From NCBI GenBank assembly GCA_018873245.2, contig JAEMBT020000006.1, positions 8,143,855 to 8,207,854 of the forward strand: a stretch of 64,000 nt of DNA, read 5' to 3'. Made by a program: the position numbers and the translations under genes. Source of the stretch: Archegozetes longisetosus (Eukaryota; Arthropoda; Arachnida; Sarcoptiformes; Trhypochthoniidae). Positions 16,014 through 29,311 of the stretch are shown here, one piece after another (position 1 is the first letter of the stretch; every line of letters starts with the position of its first letter). The notes under the pieces were generated by a model, which had not been told where the DNA came from, searched no databases, and saw only the letters and a program-made list of their open reading frames with translations.

Positions 16014-19000
16014 TCATACATTTCCGTTAACCATTTTGGGAGTTTTGGCATTAGTGGTGAACTGCGTTCCAACAGTAGTTTCTCTATCAATTCGATCACT
16101 TCTTACTTGTAATGATCGTCTTGCGCTCGAGTTGCATACGATTACTTTGTGGAAAGCTTTACGAAAATTCTCCGATAGAAACGCGTATCTAAAGCATTAT
16201 TATAAAAAAGAAACTTTTTTACGCTATTATCAACGCTTTTATTATAGTCTAAGTTTGGCAAAGACTTACAAGATTGGATTGACACAGCTGTTCATATAGG
16301 CTGAAAAAGAAATTAAAGGTATATAATATTACTTTTCTCGAAAACTCTCTCATAAAGAAGTTCCAACTTTTTATGTCAGGTCTAGAAAGTATTATAAATT
16401 CGTTTTGATCAAGTATTAGTTTAGACTCAAAGTTTTTCAAGCTTTTTAGGAGGATTTTGAATATTTATGTTTCTGAGAGCAAAAATATATTTTAATAATA
16501 AAGTTCGCAAACATATTTGTATAAGTGGATCAGATACACTCAGAGGAAAGCCTATCTGCGAATAAAGTGAACTTTGTGTTTCAAAATAATTCAGGTATCT
16601 CTAGTGGTTGATTATTTGATATAAAACTTGAAATTTTGATTATGAGCGAGAAAAGTAACCCAATAGGAACAAGTCCTAAGATGTCTCCAAAGCTTTAGAG
16701 TAGAAGACGTGAGAACTTAGCTCGGGAATAAACTAGCTTGAAGTAATCCACAGTAATATATTGAGCTGACATTTTCGAAAATTGAAACGAAAAAACGTCA
16801 AACTGTTTGGGATTTTAAATTGAAAAATTTGCCGTAGAATCGAGCAAAAGGTGATTTGTTAAAAATCAAGAAAATCCCTTGCTTTAAAGGTATTACATAG
16901 GATGTGAAACTTTATTTTAACAAACCTAAATTAGCTAAAATCTTTATTCCAAGTAAGATTGGGTTAACAATAGCTTCAGCTTTATAGTCAAGGTATCAAA
17001 TAAGGTCTTTTTGAACTTCTTAGTTGAATAGTACTGATAAATTTATTCATTTTCTAGAAGGAGGTAAAAACTGTGAACTGTTGGAAAAACTAAAATTTAA
17101 TCATAAAAACTTTAGGGTTGTTAGAGAAGAGGTTGAATTATGAAAAATGATTTTAGCGAGTCTAATGCATAAATGAATAGATTGGAAAAGTTTGTTCATA
17201 TAAATGTGATTTTGGCGTAAGATTTTAAAGTAGACTTGTTCGTACACCGATTAATCTTCTTAAGTAAATTCGCAATATGTTATATCAATCTGTAATAAAT
17301 TATTAATAAAAAATAAAGCTTGGAAACACTGATTTCTTTCCCAATAGCCTTATTATTCAATGTAACAGTTGTTCCGTCCTTACAAGCTATAAATTTTGTT
17401 GAGGTCACTGATGGTGAACAGAATAGAGAATCAAAATGTATCAAAATGAAGACTAAGATTATGAGATTCAATAGTATTTTAGAGCTCATACTAGTATTTG
17501 ATTGAGTAGTGAGTAGTCAGCGTCTAACTGAAGAAATACTTAAACATCAGAGTCATCAAGGAGTCTAAACTAAATCTATTCTAAAGAGAAGAGTGGATAA
17601 TGTGATTCATCAAGATTTGGGTGAGGAAATGAGATCTAAAAATTTGAACTATTGGATTCATGTATGAAGATGTAGTGAGAATATATGTAAATTTACCATC
17701 ATCTCGATGAGATCCTACTCACAGTGACTCACAAATAATATATTTTCCAAATATTCTTCGATAGTAAGCTCTAGTTATTAGAAAATGCAATCTTAAAATG
17801 CATTTGTGTTTCGGTTTATTGAATTTTTTCTCGAAATCGTCAAGTGGAAACTACCAGATATTTTCTTTCAAAATGCGGATAAAAAGCTTTCGTCTCTAAT
17901 AAGTTTAAGATGTTTCGAAATGCTCATTATTTCGCGGCGTAATTTAGGTTATAAGTAGATCGTAATATCAACTTTGATCCTTTTGTAAGAAGGATATGAA
18001 TTGTAGCTGAATAAAACGGAAGTAATTTAATATTCGTTTCAATCAAGATTTCAAGTCTGCTTGTCCCTCAGATGAGCGGTTCTCAATTTGTGATACATGT
18101 TTCAAATGGGAGACAAGTCTGAAAGGGATTTGTAGAAGAAATTTGAGCTAAGAACCCAAACTGATAAAAGAACTATAATCAGGCGTGAACTTGAAAAAGT
18201 AAAATATAGCTTTCGAAAGAGAATATTGTAGGTTTAGAATATTTTCAAAGGAACCAAAGGTAACTGAACTTGTTTGCGACACAAAGTTTTGAAAACAGAT
18301 TTTATAGATACCTAGGAGTTAGTTAGATAGCTATGTGTCAAACTTTGAGAGTAAGATTTCTCTATCTCTAAGGTAAGACCCAAGAGTGTATCCGATCTTT
18401 CCAAGCTGAAGTATAGTATTATCATAACGAGTCTCACAATCAATCATAACTTTGATAGGACTTTGGGGTCGAATAAAAATTGTCAAAAGAATTATAAATG
18501 AAAGTGAGACATGCACAGCGTAGAATTATGATAATGTTGAATTTACTGATTAAAGCATTCATTAAGATATTAACAGTTATGCGAGAAACAAACCTAATAT
18601 ATGCGCTGCAATCTGTATTATTAGATTTTTAGTATCGATTCTGTATTGACCAAAACTTTTGAGCACTAGAACTACTTGTATTGGACACCAACAACAGGCG
18701 AAAATAATTACGACCACTACAACCATTCGAGTGACTCTTTTCTTAGAACGAACACTTTCAGCGCTCATGTGTCCGCCCGGAACCACTCCAAACCAAAGAC
18801 GTTTTAGCATAAGAACGTATAATATCAATATTATGGAAATCGGTATTACATAAGATGAGAGAAAAAAACATATTTGATAGAGAGACTGATTGTAGTCATT
18901 GACTAAGAAGAGACAGACTGGATCACCAGAATCTTCAAATATGACCACTCCATGACTTATTAGGGCCGGAATGCAAGCCAAGAAAATGGTTATCCACGTA

Positions 19001-20123
19001 AAAAATATGGCAAAATAAGCGTTCCTTTCGGTTCTTATTGACATCGATTGGATGGGATGCGCAACAGCTAAATATCTGTCGAGTGACATTAGCACCAACT
19101 ATAGAAAAAAAATCAATTTGTAAACCTTGAAATCCTTCCAAAACTAATAGCATAACTAAATGCTTAAGTAATCTAACACAACTTTCACATTAATGACTAA
19201 ATCAATTATAATAAAAACCAAAGTCTGATAAATCAGTTTTAATAATAAATTATTGGATCATTAATGCATTGAATAATTGAAACAAAAGGAAGTATATATC
19301 TAACGAATGGAGTCAGTAATGAACTAGTATCTGAGTAAATGTGTGGAGGAACAGTACATAGGATTATAGAAATTTTTCGGTTTTTCACTCAAAAGAATAG
19401 TTTGAACTAAATCTGATAAAGTTTTCAATACATGTTAATATTGTAAAACTAGAAATTAATTAACCTTTGGAACGGTACTAATGCTCTTAGTAAGAGCGAA
19501 ACAAGGCTTTGGATGCGTTTTACTGTACTCCACTCTCTTAAACTATACCGCTTGTCCACAATCTTATTGATCTAATTTCTTACCGTATAAATACTAGCGT
19601 AGGCGCAGACAACTATTAAATATTGAACGACCTTACACCAGATATTACCGAACGGCCAAAATGGGAAGGCATAATCCCAAGCGGTAAAGGGGACACAGAA
19701 GACAATGAAAAGTAGATCAGCAATTGCTAAATTAATGATTAGCAGATTTGTTGTGGATCGCATTTGTGGATTACACATGACTACAATGACCACTAAAGCG
19801 TTTCCGAACAGACCCACTATTACTATAATTCCAAATAGAATCGGGACAACAATACTAAGTGTCCTTTCCATTAGTGCCACATCCGGATACGAGTCTTGTT
19901 TTTCGTAATATTCATATGATTTGTTACATAGATTTTCATAACTATTTAGACTTAAATTAAGAGTAATATTACATAATTGGGAAACATTGATGTATAGACT
20001 TTCTTGAAGTGGATCTTCAGTGGATGAAGAGAAAGAATTGATTATAGCATTAGTAGTATCGTATAGAGTGACTGGTTGGTCTTGATTAGTTACATCCAGT
20101 TCATAATACGTATTGTCCGCCAT
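16014..20123 (-). CDS. AstA-R: Allatostatin-A receptor (galanin-like class A GPCR), four coding exons
   Basis: A seven-transmembrane neuropeptide receptor. In arthropods this family couples to Gi/o and responds to FGL-amide allatostatins. Exons are 19584-20123, 18594-19098, 16270-16300 and 16014-16188, 1251 nt in all, 416 residues. All junctions are GT-AG and phases match (0, 1, 2). The start ATG at 20121-20123 opens an acidic N-terminus with four N-glycosylation sequons at 46, 52, 56 and 67. Landmarks: GN in TM1 at 107-108; LAIAD in TM2 with Asp136; Cys163 at the top of TM3, pairing by family rule with Cys242 in loop 2; DRY 187-189; Trp215 in TM4; Pro266 in TM5; a third loop containing GGHMSAES and KKRVTRMVVVVV; CWCP 316-319 in TM6; NPILY 356-360 in TM7; then FLSENFRKAF and a possible palmitoylation Cys377. 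SAES, KKRVTRMVVVVV and the DRYLAVAHP stretch are typical of allatostatin-A receptors. Galanin or kisspeptin receptors are the alternative families and fit less well. Intron 2 is 2293 nt; introns 1 and 3 are 485 and 81 nt. Confidence 0.95.
17280..17489 (-). CDS. Possible small secreted-protein frame inside receptor intron 2
   Basis: I do not recognise this frame. It starts with ATG at 17489 and opens with a textbook signal-peptide profile: a short polar start with Lys4, a long Leu/Ile/Val/Phe core, then SLFCSPS as a plausible cleavage area. The following segment, TKFIACKDGTTVTL, is polar and has a cysteine. The last 15 or so codons become AT-biased and look like intron, so a splice site near 17330 is likely if the gene is real. 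A short downstream stretch after an ACAG acceptor reads ITYCEFT and then stops, but needs a weak donor. The frame lies within intron 2 of the allatostatin receptor, on the same strand. It could equally be a chance open frame of 69 codons. Confidence 0.2.
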   Translation of the reverse strand: MSSKILLNLIILVFILIHFDSLFCSPSVTSTKFIACKDGTTVTLNNKAIGKEISVSKLYFLLIIYYRLI

Positions 20124-22060
20124 TCTTATCAACTTTGCACTAATTGATTGCGACTAGTCTGAAATGCGAACGAAGACTTATCTGAAATGTTGACAACTTT
20201 CCACTACCAACTACTTCTTCGATCTGTAATAAATGAAAGACAATAAAAAATTAGTTTGATTATGAAGTCTATATGAGTTCTATTGCTCATATTTCCTCAT
20301 TTTCAGGCAAAAGAGTTTCTGATTTTTTACACACTAGTTTTAGTTAAGTGTTTCAGTTTAGTATGTATTATAGTTTGTTGAGTGCTTTTGAGAGTGCTTT
20401 TCCAATAGAAAACACCATTTGAATTTCAAGAGATTTCGAAATTCTGTTCAAGATCTCGTTATTTTGTTTAATTGCTAACATCTCAAGAACTATTCTCCTG
20501 TGCACACAACTAGATGAAAGGTAAACAAACTTGAAGTAAACCAAGTATATATTGAATATGCAGCAAGTCCAAAATAAATAGCTAACAGTCATCAAATTAA
20601 AAATAATAGAGTTCACTATTATTCTCCATCAATAGAAGTCAATACATTCTCTGCACTTTTGAAAGGTTCTGATCTTCATGTTTGTTATACTTTATATTTC
20701 TTAAAGAGTATTGCATTAGTTCCCGGATCTTTCTCCCGAAGTCGACTGCTCCAAAGTCTGAAGGACTATTTTTGTTTCTCTATTAAACTGTTTATCTGAA
20801 CATGTTTACGATTGATTTGATTGTGTCTAAGTATGATTTGTTGGACCACAATATATATATAAATCATCAATTGGTCATTTAACAGATATGAGCCAAAATG
20901 ATCCATTTGAAGATCGCAGGAGTGTAATTATCAAATAAGTTTAGTACGTACTAACTCAATGAAAATAAAGTTAAATGAAGATGAAAACTGTGTAGCTGTA
21001 ATTTCTAAATATATGTAAATGAATGGTATTTCAAAATTGAGACTTTCTTATATTATCGCGTGATGTTATTGTACTGAAGATCATGTTTTCTATCCATTTG
21101 GGAATGTCAAGTTATTCAATGAGCTTTCTAACAATTATGTTCATAAGTATAATACCTTCTGATTTTTACAACTTTAGAAAATCACGATTTTAAAATCTCT
21201 GTTCATTTTTTTCAATGCAATTTTCATACATTCTGATTACTCTGTAAAAGCAACTTTTGTCACAAAGCAGAGTTTTAGGATAACAAAGATAGAGGTTCAA
21301 ATGTTGACTTTTGAAGAGTGAATCGAACACCATTGTATCTCAAATCGAGATTTTGCATCATTTAAAGCCTTATTGAATATTTTGAGGAAAGGCCTACAAC
21401 TGCCTTTGGGTGCACACACAGTAGTAGGAGTGTGTTTCAACTTATTAGTCATAATTAATGAGAGTCAATGTCAAAATATTAGAACAACATTTTGTAGATT
21501 ATAGTATTTTTACTCATACACTGGCATCAATTCTATCAGTGAGTTAAAACATACTCCCGTTAACTCGTCTGTACACATTTCTGTACTTAATATACTCTGT
21601 TTTCTCTTATGTTTTTGTCAGAAGATTATCAGAGCCAAACTTTATGACCTAATACTGTGTGATCCAAAACTAACATACTTGTGGTTATCTACCAAAGAGA
21701 ATGACTAATTTCTAGTATGAATAATGTATCAATTGATAAAATTCTCATTTTATGGATTATATATGAATGATAGTTCAAAATTGAAGTTAACTTTAACTAC
21801 AAATCTGACATCTTTTTATACCCAAGATATCCCAAAATTGTATTAAGCTTGACATTATCTCAGATTAAACCTATATAAATGAGCCAATCATCTTTTTTGA
21901 CATTTACTCCAATTTTACATAAGTATATAATAATTAGCTACAAATATGGAAGCTACTTCATTAAAAAGTTTATTCAATACTTCTGATATTAGCCAAAAAA
22001 CGTTTCAATATACCTGCAATTATTACGTAATTGCATGCTTGAGTAACACTGTAAAGTTTG

Positions 22061-22201
22061 TTGGGGGTTTCTCAAATGGTAGATCGCGGCCCAAACATTA
22101 GGTCACATGACCATTTCGCTTAACATTATGGCTTATGGAAAGAATAAGTCTTGTGTCGCGTTATCCCTTACCGCGACCAAAAAAGTCTGGGAACTACTGC
22201 T
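22061..22201. mobile_element. hAT-like MITE fragment
   Basis: The left side reads GGGTTTCTCAAATGG, then ATCGCGGCCC. The right side reverse-complemented reads GTAGTTCCCAGACTTTTTTG then GTCGCGG. This GGTTCCCAAACTTTTTTGG-CGCGG type of end is familiar from hAT-Charlie-like elements. The interior of about 70 bp is non-coding. A clean 8-bp target duplication could not be identified, so the boundaries are approximate. Confidence 0.55.
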
Positions 22202-23671
22202 GAAGCCTTTCTTTCGAGTCTTTTGTCTGATTCAATCTAAACCATATGCCAGTTTGAAACACTGACTGAATTTTCATTATGTTTTCAAACAATACAAAAA
22301 CATCGCACATTGTTTTGAGAAAAAGCTTACAACTGACTCGCTTACTAATTAGTATATTTCCTTTAATATTTGCAACAAAAATAAACTTGTAGAATATGGT
22401 AAGAAATGACGCGAATCTCTTATCTTCAAATCGATCAGTCCTTCAACTCCTTCTATAGAGGAGCTAAAAATGAGTAATTCTAAAAAGCTCTAAATATATA
22501 AGTTGTAGTAGGCTATGGATCGGTTATAGTATTTTATAATTTATTTTCAATTCTAAAAAACGTCGTCATCAAACTTACTCAAAGGATTCGTAGCATCTAA
22601 AAATATGAGAGTAGTCGAGAGAGATTTCTGTTAAGTCATTGAATAAAAAAGTTTTCATAGATGAATATTAATGCTTTTGTATGATCTTATATAAGTCTAC
22701 GATGTAAAAGCTTAAGTCAATGTATAAGAGAAGAGATTACTTTTGCATTATTTTTATTTATTTTCTTCTATATAATCCCAAGAGTCAAGAGTTCTTCGAG
22801 TGAGATATTATTAGCAAAAATACTTCAAACATTCGATCAAATCCTATCGGAACCAATGAGTTGTTATAACGAACACTTATTTTTAGAGCTCCGCCAGAGA
22901 TTTCCGAATTTCGACATCTAAAACTCAGCTAAGAATGAAATTTTGATTCCAAATATCTATGTTTTAGAAGTAATTCCAACAAATCAGGTATATTCACAAA
23001 TAAATAGGTCTTAGTTTATATTTGATGACACAATCACGCTTCTCTATAATCTTTGTCTTGCTTTTCTTACAGAAGAGGATCACATAAAACCAGTGTTTAA
23101 GTCAATTCTTTTATTTGGAAAATATGAGTGTTTATCCGATTGTTAAAGTTAGAATGACTTGGAGAATGAAAGAGCATCCAAGAATTTTGTTGGTAGTTTT
23201 AGAATATCATACTTGGATAATTTAAGTTAATATACTTATAGGATGCAAATTGAGCTCACGTTTTAATGGAGTATTCGTTAGACTTTGTTCGCAGTTGAAA
23301 TTTGTTCTCAAAATTCAATTATTAATAAGTCCTCATGAAAATAAGTGAAACTTCTACACTACTCTCACTCTGTTTTCATTAATAACAATTTGATTAATCT
23401 TATCTCAAGGCTACGATAGGATACAACTTGAATTTTATTATACGAATAATGATGAAATATAGAAAAATGGTGATAAAATAACAAAATTGAAGCTTTGCTT
23501 TAATGAATAAAAGCAATTCTTTACGATTATCCCTACGAAGTGTATGAATGTTTGATGAAATGAATATGATCTAAAATAGTTTAAATGAAGGAAAACATGG
23601 ATGTGTGCTATTCATACTGAATTTGGCCTTAATCATATTTTTATATTATATTTTTATCAACCTATGCAATA

Positions 23672-23977
23672 ATGACATCAGAAATGTGTGGGTCCACAAC
23701 AGTTGAGAGACTTGCGAAATTCTTTTTTGTCCGTAAAAGCATTACAACACATATGAGCGTCATAAATGATATAACATGTAGAAAACACGCGAACATGCAG
23801 TTAGAAAATAGTATTAATCGATACATTAACCTGAAGTCTTATTCGTTAAGACATATTTACGACTATATCTTCATAGAATTTTTTGGTCAAAAGCGCTTCA
23901 ATAGAGTTATAACTATAAGACTTTATGAAAGTTTATCTAAAAAAGTGTATGGTATAAAAACTAGACAGTGTATATGA
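23672..23977 (+). CDS. Unrecognised 101-codon open frame
   Basis: An ATG-initiated frame of 101 residues with no recognisable domain, signal peptide or membrane segment. It has scattered Cys and many Lys/Arg/Ile/Tyr. In DNA this AT-rich, one open frame of about this length per 64 kb is expected by chance. Codon use is AT-biased like the flanks. No neighbouring exon or splice-site pattern supports it. Confidence 0.1.
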   Translation: MTSEMCGSTTVERLAKFFFVRKSITTHMSVINDITCRKHANMQLENSINRYINLKSYSLRHIYDYIFIEFFGQKRFNRVITIRLYESLSKKVYGIKTRQCI

Positions 23978-26900
23978 AAAGTTAAAGTTAAGAAAACTAT
24001 TATCTAAAGTATGCATTAGCAGTTTGTATCTGTACAAACTTAGTAATATCTCTTTATAGGTGCAGTTACATTGGTTTTTTAGTTTCCGCTTTAAATATAT
24101 TATGTTTCATTTTTCAGGTAAACTTTTACATAAACTCTGGAGACTAAAATAATTTTTAGCCAAAGCAATTAATTCGAGATGGAAAGAAAAAGTAGAAGAA
24201 TAAAACGATTTACATGTTTAACATAACAGTTACAACCTAAGACGAAAATGTGCTTTCATGTCATACTTTCTATCTTCATATAATAAGTATGTAGTGAAAT
24301 ATGATTTATTCTTATTCATGATAGAGATTAAGGGAAATGACAAATAAATCTCGCATTAAAGTTAAGCGCGTCGCAGGGTATGGGAAGCGACCGCAGTTTT
24401 CTAATTGCTATTGATTTTTTTTATGATGACTGGTCTACAAAATGTGTATATATTCTGAAGAAAGTTCTACAAAAATAATATTCTATACTCCAGAGAAGCT
24501 TATATTATAACTCATTTTAATACATTTAACTCATTTTAGTGCACTCTTGAATTTAATTTCGAGGGTAAGTAAATAAAAAACTTTAAATTAAAAGTTTTAG
24601 ATATCATGCCGTAGCTTAAGGTCTACTAAAAGACTCGACTGATATAAGCTGCGTAATGGTTTGACTTGTCTCTACTCAACAAACAGATCGTTTGATAGAC
24701 CGGCAATCAATGTGTCTCTAAGTTATATAAGTAGAGTCTATAACAAAAGGAAATTACAGGTACCAGTTATGATACCAATGAATAAAGTGTTGTATCTTCT
24801 CATGGCAGCGTAGTATTTAACTATCGGCTTAAGTCATCCAACTCTAGGGATAGTCATCCAAGTCTTTTAGAGCTGTTCGTCATATGAGAGCTAATGAGTT
24901 GGTTTAGTTAAATAAATATAGCTTATTATTGTGACTTAGATGTTTCTATTATTTCCTCTTTTTACTAAACATACAGAGAGCCCCGAGAGGAAAGCGCTAC
25001 TCGCATCATTAAATTTCAAAATGTTCATTCCGAAATAAACAAAAATTTCTTAATCATATGGTTTTTGGCTTCAAATATATTCATAATGATTAAAGCGATC
25101 CTCTCAAGTAGTTTTCTACAGAAATTCAAGAACCACATATTATCGAATGACATATATTCCAATAAAAAAAGGGTTACTCTTCAAGTGAATGCTCGCGAGT
25201 CGTGGTATTTAGATTTCTTCTCTTCACTACAAGTGTATTCAATTTCAATGGAATGAGCCAAAGAGTTGAATCAATTTGAATAGTTTGCGACTTTTATCTG
25301 AGATCTCCGGTGAATATGAGATAGAACATAGTGAACTTATGTTTGCGATAATGAAATTGGAGAGTTTTCTGCAACCAAAATGATGGAATATATGGAAATA
25401 AATGCGAGTGAAAGGAGTGAAAGCGCATTCAAACTTTTCTGTTATAAAGATTTGCAAATAAAGATTCACTGCTACAGCTCTCTCTACTTATTGATTGTAA
25501 GAATAAGATTGTAAAAAGGCTTTCATGCAAACACTTTTTGAACAATAATCTCACGTTTGTGTTATACAAAAAACTGTAGAAATCTTTCTTCTTATAAATT
25601 ACTCTAATAGAAAATCTCATTAGAAACAAATCTATATTATAAAAGGCTTAGTTTGTTGCTTACATTCAAGTTATCAAAAAGTTGTTAAAAATCAGAATTT
25701 TTGTCTAAATCTTTAAAATGTTCCTACTGTAAATAATTGATTTCTCATATAAGTACAAACACACGATTCAGACTCAGATTTCGGAAGTCAAAATATTTAG
25801 AATCTCTATCACTCCAAAGTATTCTCAAATATACTCAATTCAATCTTATTACAAGCTGACAACGATAAGTTGAACTCCATTTAGATACTTGCATTCATTC
25901 AATTTAGTCATTTTAAAACCTAAATATTCAGTTTATATCTATACGACTCTGAAATAAGTTCAATTTTCAAAAACTTAAACCCAAGTTTATATATAAACAC
26001 AAAATCTTTATAATATTAGATTGAAAGAGAACTCATTCGTTGCTAAACTTCAAGCAAATAACTATTCTATATAACAAGTACTAGTAAACAGGTAATGTAA
26101 TCAAACCTCTCAGAATTTCAGAGAAAATCCTAGGATTTACAAAATTTAACAAAAAATAATGTTTAATCTCATTTCTATCTCTGATAGATTGTTAAATTCT
26201 TAAAAAGTATACCTGGCTGCCTCGAAACATTATCCAGCTTTGGAAATTAAATGGAAGAGTTACACAATACGATAGTATCTTGAGAATTCAACTAAATAGG
26301 CTAGCTAACTTTGTCGGTTTGCGTGTTTATTATGAATCTCCTAGACCAAATTCAATAATAGGTTCTTTATATCTGACTCTCCATTATTAAAGTGGAATGT
26401 CAGCCATTTTGGTTGTAGAACGGCATTCGAGAACTTTATACTATATGACGGAATCAGTTCAGTTTCGTACTATTACATTGAATTTAATTAAATAATTGAA
26501 TAACACAATGATTGAATTGTTCTAATTTATTGTTACTTCATTATATAAATAATTAATGAGAGTTTTTATGTGAATAACATAAATGCTGCAAATGGTAATA
26601 TAATTTGATAACAAGCCCATTTAATATAAAATCATTTTGGGTTATCACAGATACAGTACGAGCCATATTCTCAATAAGTCAGCATTTCAAAAACAAATCA
26701 GTTTGCGAAACAAGTACTTTTAGTTCATAATGATTTCGAAAGACCGATCATTTATCAGAGCATTCGTTAATCCGCAAATGAAAACTAAATAATTATCAAT
26801 TTTTAATGAATTTCTAGAATAATTGTTACAAATTTTCTATTTGTATTTAAAGCTCTAATGACAGCAAAATATTTTTTTGTTGCTGTTAATGTGAAAATTA

Positions 26901-28603
26901 CATAATAAAAAGCGCGAAAAGGCAAATCTTCTTAATGTATTAAAATGATTTCACGGAAAAAATAGACTTTATGTTAATCTCTCATCGAATCTACAATCAA
27001 AATCATAATAAAAAGAGATTTGAAGTCGAATAATGAATCCCTTTTTGAAAAAAAAAAATACAAGCATTATCTTTCATGAATAACAACTGATCTAAATTTT
27101 ATGATATATAGATAACTAATACTACTACTTTTGCTAGTTTAAAATTAGAATCGACTTCTTTCATAGCCATTCGGTATTCTTTCAGTCATCATCAATTTTA
27201 TTGTCTCTCCTCTAAAGATCAAAGTAATTGTTTGTCATTGATTCAACCTTTTATTTAAAGCGTCATCTAAACAAACAATTCAAATTATTTAAAGCTTCAG
27301 TTTGAATGTATCAAACTAAATAATAACAATCAAAATAGTGATTGAAGTGGTTTGATATTTGTAAACTCTTGGAAATACCCATTGAGCATTCGTAAAATAT
27401 CTTTTACTTTTCGTCAAAAATTCATAAATTCATTTCAACTATTTACTTATTTATTACAAGTTTATTCAGTTATATATGTTTCTAATAGTAAGAAAAAACA
27501 CTATCACCTCATGATATATGCAGAAATCATATTGAATTTACTGAGTCACACCCATTAAAACATTGGTTCCAAGCTCACCAAAATGTTTTTCAAAATAGAA
27601 AAAAATTGCGCTAAACCCGAATATATGAAATCATAATGGTATTGACTAATGGATCGAAGCTACGGTTTTTTGAAAATTCAAAAGTAAATTTTTTAAAATT
27701 ATAGCTCCGCCTCTTTAATAAATGTCATTATGACTTATATTTTCAAATTGAGTGGAATTTGTTCTATTTAAAGAAAATTGGTAGGCGTAGCATCGATATT
27801 TCTTAGAGGGCGTGTCTTAGTAAATACAAAGCGATTTCTGTATATTTCATGAAGTGATAGTGTCTTTACTTATTATTAGAAACATACAAAATTAAATAAA
27901 CTTGTAATAGATGAATGGTCAGAATGAATTGTTCAACTATTGACAAAAAGCAGAAGGTGTTTGACGTGTGTGCGCAATCGAGATTTACGAAAGTTAACTA
28001 TTTGTTATATCGACTTCATACTTATTCTCGAACTTCTTAAATAATTGAGATCTTCAGTTACGTAGCAATCCACTCTAGAAAGCTCCTAACGATACCCATA
28101 AAAATAGACTATTTGAAAAATGAACAGATTTCGATTTACTCTATGAATCGAATAAGATCAAGTTAGCACTGGATGTAAAATGAGGTAAGAAGATGCAAAA
28201 CGAGTGATAACTTATTCATGTTACTTTATAAATTATAACATTGACAAAAGGAATACGTGCAGGTAGTAATCACTGTATTCTGTCACAAATCAATAGCTAT
28301 AAATCTGAAAACCTTACGCCCAAACACACAATTTCTAATCCAACAGAATAATTAATATTGAGGGCTTGAGTATTATATAGTCTTATATCAACTAAAAGGT
28401 AAATAAGAATAATCCCTAATTAAAATAGTCAGAGAATATGCTACAAAGATTAACAAATTCCCTCGATTCATTGATGAATCAATGGAATTATGATTTAATT
28501 GTAAACCTACACACAAGTGAGATAATTAGGCACAACTTTGATAATTAAGTTTTGAACTTATTCCTGAAATTAATCCGAATATAAAATACTTGAACGTATT
28601 TTA

Positions 28604-29311
28604 CACGGTGGATCGGCTTCTTTTCAAGGGGTACAGCAAAAACAGTAAGAGATAGAAAATTGAAATAAATTTTATTAAATTCTACATAAAAATGGAATTG
28701 AAATGATTTTGTTCAATATCGGTGTGCTCACCATTTGCTCGTCGTACACGGTGGTTCACTCGCTTTTTCAAGAAGGATACAGCACTAACTATTGATGGTA
28801 CAAACTTAATTTTACTCTGAATTTGTTTCTCTATCAAATCGAAATTGATTCAGGTTATCAGAACAAATTTTGCATGATTTTTTCTAGCGTTTGACTTTTT
28901 GACTTTCACTGATTTTTTTTTACTTTCTAGCGTAATTAATATTAGATTCAAGACTTCTGTAGAAAACTCCCATTTACTTATTGTTTTATTATTGTTATCA
29001 TTCAAATTCCATTAACGTGCTTTTAAAAAAATAGTTTTTCAGTGATATTCTTATGAAAAATTGAAAGCTCATGTCGAAGAAGTCTTGAAATCTATTGAAG
29101 CCCGTACAGATTCGTTTGAACAACTTTTGCTCTCATGTCCAAACCCTTTGGAGGCTGTACGACGAGCAAATGATGAGCACACCGATCATTGGACAAAGTC
29201 ATTTCAATTTCATTTTTTATGTAGAATTTAATAAAGTTGATTTCAATTTTCCATCTCTTACTGGTTTTGCTATACACCCTTGAAAAAGCAAGTGAACCAT
29301 CCAGTATATTC
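28604..29311. repeat. Inverted duplication of a decayed coding-like segment
   Basis: Plus-strand 28604-28748 matches the reverse complement of 29156-29306 closely, including CAGTAAGAGAT, TTTATTAAATTCTACATAAA and TTTGCTCGTCGTACA. A third partial copy of the same start (ACACGGTGGTTCACTCGC onward) follows at 28745-28784 in plus orientation. The minus-strand copy sits in a frame open from 29364 to a stop at 29092 (90 codons) with GSLAFSRVYSKTSKRWK and RCAHHLLVVQPPKG. In the plus copy the same frame is broken by stops and a frameshift. The source could be a transposon or a duplicated gene exon; I do not recognise the protein. Confidence 0.6.

Noticed and set aside
16036-16299. Plus-strand open frame of 87 codons
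   Set aside because: It is antisense to the last receptor exon and the micro-exon, which encode conserved TM7 and FLSENFRKAF on the minus strand.
18331-18516. Second signal-peptide-like minus frame in the receptor intron, considered as a paralogue of 17280-17489
   Set aside because: Its first codon is GTG and no ATG precedes the hydrophobic stretch. The resemblance to the other frame is limited to isolated C, L, I and G positions.
18659-19153. Several overlapping frames on both strands beside the receptor's second exon
   Set aside because: They are shadows of the receptor coding frame, whose DRY, CWCP and loop motifs settle the reading frame.
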